DNA of 8,226 nt from Xanthobacteraceae bacterium. GTDB lineage: Bacteria > Pseudomonadota > Alphaproteobacteria > Rhizobiales > Xanthobacteraceae. A model generated the notes under the pieces. That model was given only the letters and a program-made list of their open reading frames with translations, ran no database searches and had not been told where the DNA came from. The position numbers and the translations under genes were made by a program. The stretch covers positions 1 to 8,226 of the forward strand of contig JASHYD010000225.1 in NCBI GenBank assembly GCA_030043175.1, read 5' to 3'. Numbering within the stretch: the stretch's first letter is position 1; each line of letters opens with the position of its first letter. Below are positions 1 to 5,639 of the stretch, one piece after another.

Positions 1-29
1 GCTGCGCTCCGTGACGCCGACATCCCAAG

Positions 30-503
30 TCACAGCCAGGCTCGATGGAGCATTAGGCGCGCCAGCATCGATCCGATAAAGGCCGGAACTACAATAGCAA
101 ATCCCCAGAACAGATACTCGAACGGCCAGAGATTGTGCGAGGTCGGATCAACAATCACATCGCGAAGTAGCAAGGTGGTGTGTATGACGACCATCCCCAG
201 CAAAATCGCCAGCGGGATCAGAAGGTCGCTGGAGCCGATGAACTCGCGAGCCGGTGGGACAAGATTCGCATGTCTGCTACGCGAATACGAATACGCGAAT
301 TCCAGCAGGAAGGACGACACAAGAACAGCCGCGAGCCAGACGGCCCAAATGGCCGGGTATGTGTCAAGCATCGTCGGCCCGCTGAGCGAAAGCCCGTTCC
401 TGATCAATAGGACATCGGAGAGCGCGCCGATCACGAACGCCAATAGCGCAACGGCTATGCGAAGATAGCTCAGAGGCACCTCTGTGGTCGTACGCCCGCT
501 CAA
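30..503 (-). CDS. Small four-helix integral membrane protein, function unknown
   Basis: The 157-residue protein has four hydrophobic stretches long enough to span the membrane, at about residues 13-34, 50-71, 93-113 and 128-152. They are separated by short polar loops, and the middle loop is basic (near residues 72-79). No catalytic or ligand-binding motif is visible and I do not recognise the family. The start is uncertain. The open frame begins with TTG at 503, preceded by a weak GGTGAT about 7 bases upstream. There is no ATG near the N-terminus, and an in-frame GTG at 479 would give a protein eight residues shorter that still contains all four helices. It stops with TGA at 30. It is not clearly in an operon: upstream (528-876) lies a decayed gene on the same strand. 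Sustained hydrophobic periodicity makes a real gene likely, but the function is unknown. Confidence 0.6.
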   Translation of the reverse strand: MSGRTTTEVPLSYLRIAVALLAFVIGALSDVLLIRNGLSLSGPTMLDTYPAIWAVWLAAVLVSSFLLEFAYSYSRSRHANLVPPAREFIGSSDLLIPLAILLGMVVIHTTLLLRDVIVDPTSHNLWPFEYLFWGFAIVVPAFIGSMLARLMLHRAWL

Positions 504-527
504 TGCCGATCACCGTGGAGGCAGGCA

Positions 528-876
528 TCATAGCGGGTTCCAAGCATGGAGATAACTAGTTTCAGCGGGACGCCCTCTACGCCATTCGACCGATCGGCGG
601 CGGTCCAGTCGGACCCGGTGGCCCCTGTGGGTCCGGTATCTCGAAAGAGTCTCCCTCGCCTCCTCAGTGGCCAGAGCGCGCATGGCACGAATGAGTGCTG
701 CGACCTCACGCCGGCTGGCCGGTGTAGCGGCCGTGCTTCAAGGCGTGCTTGTCACCCCTCGGACCGCCCAGCAATCGGCCGCCGTGCATCCGGCATCGAC
801 CATTCGCCATCGCTGCGTTCCGGCACGGCTGCCCGGTGGTCCGGCAGTGGGCACCGCATCTCGGGCTGACGTGCAT
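528..876 (-). pseudogene. Frameshifted HGG-motif (Cys-rich, HGG/ALKHGRYT) hypothetical gene remnant
   Basis: Reading from ATG at 876, the frame gives a short Cys-rich start (Cys at residues 7, 11, 18 and 28, His at 31). Then come the sequences CRMHGG and ALKHGRYT, which are hallmarks of a small hypothetical protein common in Bradyrhizobium accessory regions. This frame stops at 706, soon after GRYTG. A different frame continues the family's usual tail (RREVAALIRAMRAL) from about 700 to a stop at 528-530. The two parts fit together only through a frameshift near 700. I infer one decayed gene of about 115 codons. The Cys/His pattern could bind a metal, but no function is established for this family as far as I know. 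It overlaps, in another frame, the tail of an upstream remnant, and resembles the copy at 5232-5601. Confidence 0.6.
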
Positions 877-990
877 CGGCAATTTGCCTCGCATGGGCTT
901 GATCCTCCAGCTTGGTGCGATCGCCGCCCCCCGAGGTTTCGACCATTCCCACCACCGCCTGACCGTCGGAATGAACGCGGTCGGGAAATT
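752..990 (-). pseudogene. 3'-end remnant of the hypothetical gene that overlaps the HGG gene
   Basis: In the frame stopping at 752, the translated sequence contains DGQAVVGMVET, then SGGGDRTKLEDQAHARQIAD. This matches the frame VEHVHVHSGGRAVVG...GGGDRAKLENQSHAGQIAD at 5340-5462 in the second copy. I recognise this as the C-terminal part of a hypothetical protein found beside HGG genes in Bradyrhizobium. The 5' part of the gene is absent: similarity fades near 975-990, just downstream of the regulator's stop codon at 1012. The tail overlaps the first half of the HGG gene in a different frame, so one stretch of DNA once encoded two proteins. An open frame runs on to 1015, but its start shows no relation to the family. 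Function unknown. Confidence 0.5.
875..973 (-). repeat. Direct repeat copy 1 (pair with 5340-5438)
   Basis: This 99-base stretch aligns without gaps to 5340-5438. By hand count about 77 of 99 bases agree, including exact blocks such as ATCGGCAATTTGCC and a run around CCGCCCCCCG. Both copies lie in the same orientation and encode the same conserved protein segment, so they derive from homologous gene modules rather than from a short mobile repeat. Confidence 0.75.
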
Positions 991-1011
991 CACCTCGAAT
1001 TTCGGCGAACC

Positions 1012-2595
1012 TCACTCCTGTGGGAGGCCGGCTTTGCGGAGTCCGTCGTAGAGATGCTCGGCGTCTTTAGGATTTCGGTAGACAGCGGTGCGTCGCCACC
1101 GGCTGATTGCGAATTGTGGTTCGATCCGCAGCACATCCGCAGCGGCCGCGCGCGCCTCGGCAAAATGGCCGAGCTGACCATGGGCAGCCGCAAGCCAGAG
1201 GTGCGCAACTCGCAGATTGGGAGTGCACGCGGCGCATTCGCGCAGCAACGGGACAGCTTCCTCGTACTGACCGAGCATGTAGTGGGCATTTCCCATAACG
1301 ACGAAGCGGCGATACTGAAAGGGATCGATCCGAAAATTGGCGCGCAGAACGTCTATCGCGCGTGCCGGCTGGCCAGCGAACACCAACGCGAGCCCATACC
1401 CATGATCATTGTAATTGGGATTTAGCACGATGGCCCGTTCGAACTCCGCAATGGCGGCGTCGTGCTGTCGCAAAAACATCAAAACCCAAGCAAACTGCGA
1501 ATGGCTCTCGGGCAGATTGGAGTCCAATTGGACGGCCGTCTTGGCCAGTTCGTGTGCGCGATCAAGTCCGGCGGCCCCGAGGTAGTCTTCATCTATCGGC
1601 TCGATGTAGGTGTGCGTATAGGTGCGGGCGAGCATCGCGTAGGCGCGGGCATAGTTTGGCTCGATCTTCAGAGACTCCCAAAGCAGCTCTCGTGCGCGGT
1701 ACACCAGCTCGCGTGCGCGGCCTGAGAGCGATAGGCGAAAGCTCTCGGCTCCGCGCAGATAGTAGTCGTACGCCTCCCAGGCGGCGGGGGGCTTCAGCAG
1801 CGTGCGCTCAGTCTCGGCTGCAGTCACGCGGGCCGCCAAAATGGAGACGATGCTGCGCGCCAGCTCGTCCTGAACGGCGAAGTCGTCCTTCAGCTCGTGG
1901 TCATAACGCTCGGCCCACAGGTGCGTGCCCGTTGCCGCATCGCTCAACTGCGCCGTCAGCCTCACCTTGCTGCCGGCTCGTCGTACACCACCTTGGAGCA
2001 CATATCGCACCCCAAGCTCCTGTCCGATGCGGCGGACGTCGACGGCCTGCCCTTTGTACTGAAAAGTTGAATTGCGCGCGATAACGAGCAGCTCGGAGAA
2101 CTTGGACAGCTCTGTAATGACGTCTTCGGTGACGCCGTCGCTGAAGTACTCTTGCTTCGCGTCGCCGGTCAGATTGGCAAACGGCAGCACTGCTATGGCT
2201 GCTTCATCGGATGTCGGATGGCGAAATTGGTGGCCGGCAACCGATACCGGTGCCATCGCCACGGTTGTGCTTGCCCCATTTGGCATGATGGGCATGGCAA
2301 ACCGGTAGCCGCGGCGCGGCACGGTTTTTATCTTGGTCTGATCGCGGTCGTCGATCGCGTGGCGTATCTCGCTGATGCATTGGGTGAGCGATTCGTCCGT
2401 TACGGTGACGCTCGCCCAGACTCTCTTGATGATCTCGTCCTTGCCGACCAGCCGGTCATTGTTCTCGACCAGATATCGTAGGACTTCGAAACTCTTAGGT
2501 CGCAGCTCGATCTCGCCCGTGGCTGTGCGTAGCTGACCGCGCTCCACATCCAGCACATAGTCCCCGAATTGGAACATCGTAAGCGCTGTCGGCAC
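1012..2595 (-). CDS. Soluble winged-helix (OmpR/CadC-type) transcriptional regulator with TPR repeats
   Basis: This 527-residue protein has three parts. Residues 8-102 form a winged-helix DNA-binding domain of the OmpR/PhoB C-terminal type: LRPKSFEVLRYLVEN, a recognition-helix region near 67-82, and the wing IKTVPRRGYRF. Residues about 131-255 match the domain with IAVLPFANLTGD, YFSDGVTEDVITELSK and YVLQGGVRR that is widespread in CadC-like regulators and rhizobial adenylate cyclases. Residues about 295-495 are tetratricopeptide repeats, suggesting protein-protein or ligand sensing. There is no phosphoacceptor receiver domain and no obvious membrane helix, unlike classical CadC, so it is probably cytoplasmic. 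The start is GTG at 2595 with AAGGGA about 11 bases upstream; ATG at 2577 is an alternative. It is divergent from the binding-protein gene at 2762 and may control it and itself (inference). The signal it senses is unknown. Confidence 0.93.
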   Translation of the reverse strand: MPTALTMFQFGDYVLDVERGQLRTATGEIELRPKSFEVLRYLVENNDRLVGKDEIIKRVWASVTVTDESLTQCISEIRHAIDDRDQTKIKTVPRRGYRFAMPIMPNGASTTVAMAPVSVAGHQFRHPTSDEAAIAVLPFANLTGDAKQEYFSDGVTEDVITELSKFSELLVIARNSTFQYKGQAVDVRRIGQELGVRYVLQGGVRRAGSKVRLTAQLSDAATGTHLWAERYDHELKDDFAVQDELARSIVSILAARVTAAETERTLLKPPAAWEAYDYYLRGAESFRLSLSGRARELVYRARELLWESLKIEPNYARAYAMLARTYTHTYIEPIDEDYLGAAGLDRAHELAKTAVQLDSNLPESHSQFAWVLMFLRQHDAAIAEFERAIVLNPNYNDHGYGLALVFAGQPARAIDVLRANFRIDPFQYRRFVVMGNAHYMLGQYEEAVPLLRECAACTPNLRVAHLWLAAAHGQLGHFAEARAAAADVLRIEPQFAISRWRRTAVYRNPKDAEHLYDGLRKAGLPQE

Positions 2596-2641
2596 CGCAA
2601 CGACAGTCCCTTCTCACTCGAAGTTGACGGGAATTTCAGTT

Positions 2642-2661
2642 TTTCTTGAGCCTTTCTTGAG
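2642..2661. promoter_or_regulatory. Tandem direct repeat, candidate operator for the divergent regulator
   Basis: TTTCTTGAG occurs at 2642-2650 and again, identically, at 2653-2661, with two bases between, giving an 11-bp period. OmpR/PhoB-type winged-helix proteins typically bind tandem direct repeats spaced by about one helical turn. The site lies between the divergent regulator gene (start 2595) and the binding-protein gene (start 2762). That it is the operator is inference. Confidence 0.45.
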
Positions 2662-2665
2662 AAAG
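2652..2665. repeat. Perfect short inverted repeat overlapping the tandem repeat
   Basis: CTTTCT at 2652-2657 and AGAAAG at 2660-2665 are perfect reverse complements around a TG centre. The palindrome overlaps the second unit of the tandem direct repeat, so this intergenic stretch offers both a direct and a dyad-symmetric protein site. No terminator-like T tract follows. Confidence 0.4.
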
Positions 2666-2747
2666 TCCGGACAACTGCTTCATGCACCGCCACCCCTTTA
2701 TATGCCAGAATGGGCTTCACTTCCATTGCAAGTTGAAGGCGAGGCGC

Positions 2748-2754
2748 AAAGGAG
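2748..2754 (+). promoter_or_regulatory. Ribosome-binding site fixing the binding-protein start
   Basis: AAAGGAG ends seven bases before the ATG at 2762. It supports this start over the further upstream in-frame ATG at 2624, which would add 46 residues ahead of the Tat signal and overlap the intergenic repeats. Confidence 0.75.
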
Positions 2755-2761
2755 CACCCTC

Positions 2762-3949
2762 ATGATCAACCGTCGTCGCTTCATGGCTGGCTCGGCAGCC
2801 GGTGCGCTCTCAGCAGCACGCCCATCAGCGAGGGCATTGGCGCAACAGCCCGCCATCAAGATCGGCCTGCTGCTGTCCTTTACGGGCCAATTCACCTACC
2901 CGGCGGCGCAGCTCGACCAAGGCGTCAAACTCTACATCGAACAACACGGCGACTTCGTGTCCGGGAGAAAAATCGAAATCATCCGTCGAGATACCGCTGG
3001 CGCACCAGAATTGGCAAGGCGCCTGGCCCAGGAGCTCATTGTCAATGAGCGGGCGGATATCCTCGCAGGCTTCGTCACCACTCCTGAGGCGTTGGCTGTC
3101 GCTGAGCTATCTGCGGGGGCGAGAAGGTTCATGGTGGTCATGAATGCCGGCGGTTCGGTTATCACCACCAAGTCGCCCTACATCACCCGTTCATCGTTCA
3201 CGGTGGCGCAAAATTGCGAACTGCTTGGCCGGTGGGCCTTCGCCAACGGGGTCAAGCACGTTTACACCATGACAGCGGATTATGCCCCGGGGCATGACGC
3301 CGAGGCCAGCTTCCGACACGCATTCGAGGAAGCAGGTGGCGCAGTCGTTGGCTCCGCCAACATGCCGTTAGCAAACCCTGACTTCTCCGCTTACGTTCAG
3401 CGCGCCAAGGACGCGAGCCCTGAAGGGATATTTATCTTCGTACCCGGCGGATCACAGCCGACCGCATTGGCGAAGGCCTTGATCGCTCGCGGCATGGTTC
3501 CAGCCAACTACAGGATCATGGGGGACGGTGAACTTACCGATGAAGCGCCGCTTAACGCCATGGGAGATGCCGCAATCGATATCGTGACGGCATTCCACTA
3601 CGACTACACTCACCAATCCGCTGCCAACTTGGCTTTCGTGAAGGCTTACAATGCGAAATTCAATCGCAACCCGGACAACGTCTCGGTCGGCGGATACGAT
3701 GGCATGCACGTCATCTATGAGGCGCTCAACAAAAGCGCCGGTCGCGCCGATGCCGAAAGCTTGATCGCGGCCGCCAAAGGCCTGAGGTGGGAGAGTCCGC
3801 GCGGAACGATTGCGATCGATCCCGACACCCGAGACATCATCAACACCGTTTACATTCGTCGCGTCGAGAAAGTGTCCGGCCATTTACAGAACGTCGAAAT
3901 TGCCAAATTCGAAAATGTGAGGGACCCGGCGAAGGCGCGCACGAACTAG
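2762..3949 (+). CDS. Tat-exported ABC transporter substrate-binding protein (branched-chain amino acid / Peripla_BP_6 type)
   Basis: The 395-residue protein begins with a twin-arginine signal: RRRFMAG at residues 4-10, a hydrophobic Ala-rich segment, and a likely cleavage site after ALA at 25-27. The mature part opens with IKIGLLLSFTG, the usual first strand of type I periplasmic binding proteins. It continues through the two-lobed fold, with GGYDGMHVIYEAL around residues 310-322 near the hinge. Length is normal for the family. Such proteins bind amino acids, amides, urea or aromatic acids in the periplasm and deliver them to an ABC permease. No permease or ATPase gene lies nearby, so this is an orphan binding protein and the ligand cannot be read from sequence. 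The methyltransferase follows 39 bases downstream, probably on one transcript. The divergent regulator at 1012-2595 is the likely controller. Confidence 0.93.
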   Translation: MINRRRFMAGSAAGALSAARPSARALAQQPAIKIGLLLSFTGQFTYPAAQLDQGVKLYIEQHGDFVSGRKIEIIRRDTAGAPELARRLAQELIVNERADILAGFVTTPEALAVAELSAGARRFMVVMNAGGSVITTKSPYITRSSFTVAQNCELLGRWAFANGVKHVYTMTADYAPGHDAEASFRHAFEEAGGAVVGSANMPLANPDFSAYVQRAKDASPEGIFIFVPGGSQPTALAKALIARGMVPANYRIMGDGELTDEAPLNAMGDAAIDIVTAFHYDYTHQSAANLAFVKAYNAKFNRNPDNVSVGGYDGMHVIYEALNKSAGRADAESLIAAAKGLRWESPRGTIAIDPDTRDIINTVYIRRVEKVSGHLQNVEIAKFENVRDPAKARTN

Positions 3950-3988
3950 GCGAACGTTTGCGACGACATGGGGCAAGGATCTCCACAC

Positions 3989-4849
3989 ATGCGCAATGCG
4001 GTGAATTGCCTGGCAGCGCACAGCCAGAGCAGCGAAGCCCACAGCTATCCGCTCGGCTATGCGGACGGCGAGGCGGGCCGGCTGGCGGCGCAGGGGGCCT
4101 ACTTTGAAGATCTGACGGCCGATGTACTGAGACGCGCAGGCGTCGGGCCCGGCATGCGGGTCCTCGATCTCGGCTGCGGTATCGGCGATGTTTCGCTGCT
4201 TGCAGCCAGCATGGTCGGTTCCGACGGCTCGGTGTTGGGCGTCGATCGAAGCCTCAACTCAGTCGAGACGTCGCGGCGGCGTGCCACCACACTTCAAATC
4301 CCCAACGTGCGCTTCGAGTGCGCGGAGCTCGACACCTTCGGTACCACCGAAATGTTCGACGCGGTGATCGGCCGTCTCGTGCTGGGCTATCAGCGCGATC
4401 CGGCGGGAATGCTCAAGCGGTTCGCAAAGCGCTTGAAGCCTGGCGGCATCGTAGCGTTTCAAGAGATCGATATCGACATGTCATGCGAGCCAACCTCCGA
4501 ATTGCTCGATAATGTTCGTCGCTGGATTATCGCCACGTTCGCAGCATGCGGCGCCGAACCCCGCATGGGAAGCAAGCTGCTTCGAACCTTTCTCGACGCC
4601 GGCTTCCCGCGGCCGACGATGATCGCAAGCTGCCGGGTCGAAAGCGGTCCGGACTCCGTCATCTATCTCCATCATGCGGAAATCATGCGCAGCTTGCTGC
4701 CGTTGGCGGAGCGTGCCGGCATCACAACGGCCGCCGAGGTGGCGATAGACACGCTGGCCAACCGATTACGGCAGGAGGCGGTGGCGTTAGAGCAGGTGTC
4801 GTTTGAGTCCCGCTTGGTCGGCGCCTGGTCGCGGGTGCCTGAAGGTTGA
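3989..4849 (+). CDS. Class I SAM-dependent methyltransferase
   Basis: From ATG 3989 the protein has 286 residues. Motif I, VLDLGCGIG, lies at residues 58-66. The acidic residue expected to bind the ribose hydroxyls is Asp86 in VLGVDRS, motif II is near NVRFECAELDTF (106-117), and LKPGG at 149-153 is the usual post-core motif. This is the Rossmann-fold, UbiE/Methyltransf_11-25-like class; substrate unknown. The N-terminal segment (YPLGYADGEAGRLAAQ) and C-terminal half resemble stand-alone small-molecule methyltransferases. I prefer 3989 because AAGGA lies nine bases upstream; the ATG at 3968 adds seven residues and has no visible ribosome-binding site. It lies just downstream of the binding-protein gene on the same strand, so co-transcription is likely. 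Whether the enzyme modifies the imported ligand is only a guess. Confidence 0.9.
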   Translation: MRNAVNCLAAHSQSSEAHSYPLGYADGEAGRLAAQGAYFEDLTADVLRRAGVGPGMRVLDLGCGIGDVSLLAASMVGSDGSVLGVDRSLNSVETSRRRATTLQIPNVRFECAELDTFGTTEMFDAVIGRLVLGYQRDPAGMLKRFAKRLKPGGIVAFQEIDIDMSCEPTSELLDNVRRWIIATFAACGAEPRMGSKLLRTFLDAGFPRPTMIASCRVESGPDSVIYLHHAEIMRSLLPLAERAGITTAAEVAIDTLANRLRQEAVALEQVSFESRLVGAWSRVPEG

Positions 4850-4915
4850 TTTTGCAGCGGCATCGAGAGCGGCAGCTTTGCCAGCGCCCGCCACTCACAA
4901 TCGGCAGGAGAAAAC

Positions 4916-5005
4916 ATGTGCCCCATCGCAGCGGATTGCACGGGCCGGGCGGAACGCCATGCGTGGAAGAGAACGGGTGAAAGACTCCATCTGCAATTGG
5001 TTTAG
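4916..5005 (+). CDS. Possible 29-residue small protein, unknown
   Basis: ATG at 4916 is preceded by AGGAG at 4906-4910 with a five-base spacer, the best plus-strand ribosome-binding site after the methyltransferase. The frame runs 29 codons to TAG at 5003-5005. The product is basic and polar, with two cysteines (residues 2 and 8) and no membrane segment. It starts 66 bases after the methyltransferase stop and could be its third cistron. An ORF of this length arises easily by chance, so the ribosome-binding site is the only real support. Confidence 0.2.
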   Translation: MCPIAADCTGRAERHAWKRTGERLHLQLV

Positions 5006-5178
5006 CTCTTCCGCGCCGGGCGGGCTCGCGATGGCAGAGACAAACGAACAACCCTACGCTACACGCTCTGCCGGGCCTTAGCGCCCGATCGACAATGGTC
5101 GCTCCGCTACTCTTTCCCTCTATGTCTTTGCGGGCGCCAACTTGCCGGTCCGCTCGGCAACGAGCACCGAGATAGCTT

Positions 5179-5197
5179 CCGCGCTTTGCGAGCGCGG
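5179..5197. repeat. GC-rich perfect hairpin
   Basis: CCGCGCT and AGCGCGG form a perfect seven-base-pair stem with a TTGCG loop. It lies between the convergent methyltransferase unit and the decayed module at 5232-5601. There is no T tract on either strand, so it is not a standard intrinsic terminator, although it could pause or protect transcripts. Confidence 0.35.
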
Positions 5198-5231
5198 CGT
5201 TACCGAGCGCCTGACTGCGAGCCTCCCCTCG

Positions 5232-5601
5232 TCACAGTGATTTTTGACTCTTTGGACGGGAGCTTCGGGTAGTTGCAACTTGGCGCACCAGAAGGCGCAT
5301 CGCGCGAACAAGCTCCCTGATCTTGCGTCGCCCGGCAATATCGGCAATTTGCCCGGCATGGGATTGATTCTCCAATTTCGCCCGATCCCCGCCCCCCGGA
5401 GGTTCCACGACCCCCACCACAGCCCGCCCGCCGGAATGGACGTGGACATGCTCCACCGTCACCTTCTGCTGGCCCCTGCCACGATGGAGCAGCGTCGCAT
5501 AGGTGCAGGAAAGCTTGTTCGCCTGGGTAAAGCTTTCTCATGGCGCGGCGGTAGCAGTCCATCGCCGCGTTGTGGGCGGCGATCAGTTGCGCCCGCCCCA
5601 A
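5232..5601 (-). pseudogene. Decayed second copy of the HGG-associated hypothetical gene module
   Basis: From 5601 one frame reads GRAQLIAAHNAAMDCYRRAM. Near 5540 the recognisable sequence moves to another frame, which reads QANKLSCTYATLL, then GRGQQKVTVEHVHVHSGG and GGGDRAKLENQSHAGQIAD. In Bradyrhizobium relatives these blocks belong to one continuous protein, as I recall, so a frameshift with a small loss lies near 5535-5545. After QIADIA the frame passes directly into RRKIRELVRAMRLLVR. This resembles the tail of the HGG protein (RREVAALIRAMRAL in the copy at 528-876). The HGG core (CRMHGG...ALKHGRYT) is therefore missing, consistent with an internal deletion that fused the two genes. The frame ends at TGA 5232-5234. 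The 5' part of the original gene is also missing, and the dehydrogenase stop codon lies 39 bases away at 5640. Confidence 0.65.
5340..5438 (-). repeat. Direct repeat copy 2 (pair with 875-973)
   Basis: This is the partner of the repeat at 875-973: same orientation, gapless over 99 bases, about 78 per cent identity by hand count. The two copies are about 4.4 kb apart and bracket the regulator, binding protein and methyltransferase. Divergence between them argues against a recent duplication. Confidence 0.75.
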
Positions 5602-5639
5602 CCGCGATGGCTATAGGCCCTCCTGCCGTTCAGCTTCGT

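Larger units (their letters stand above)
4850..5231. other. 382-base gap with no convincing gene
   Basis: Several frames are open here on both strands, but they have no recognisable protein family, and most are extensions of shadows of the methyltransferase or of the remnant at 5232-5601. The only structured items seen are a 29-codon ORF with a good ribosome-binding site (4916-5005) and a GC-rich hairpin (5179-5197). Confidence 0.5.

Noticed and set aside
667..1425. A 252-codon plus-strand open frame across the HGG remnant and the regulator's 3' end
   Set aside because: It is antisense to recognisable sequence on both sides of the junction and has no motif of its own.
1362..2084. A 240-codon plus-strand open frame inside the regulator gene
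   Set aside because: It lies antisense to a well-supported winged-helix/TPR protein; its translation is Arg/Pro/Ala-rich with no family motif, as expected of a GC-rich shadow frame.
2657..2704. Sigma-70 promoter from TTGAGA and TATATG before the binding-protein gene
   Set aside because: The spacing between the two boxes is far too long (over 30 bases), and no properly spaced partner was found for either.
2624..2761. N-terminal extension of the binding protein from the ATG at 2624
   Set aside because: It would place 46 residues before a clear Tat signal and lacks a good ribosome-binding site, whereas AAAGGAG fits ATG 2762.
5072..5090. Possible terminator CGGGC...GCCCG after the methyltransferase
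   Set aside because: The stem is only five base pairs and no T tract follows.
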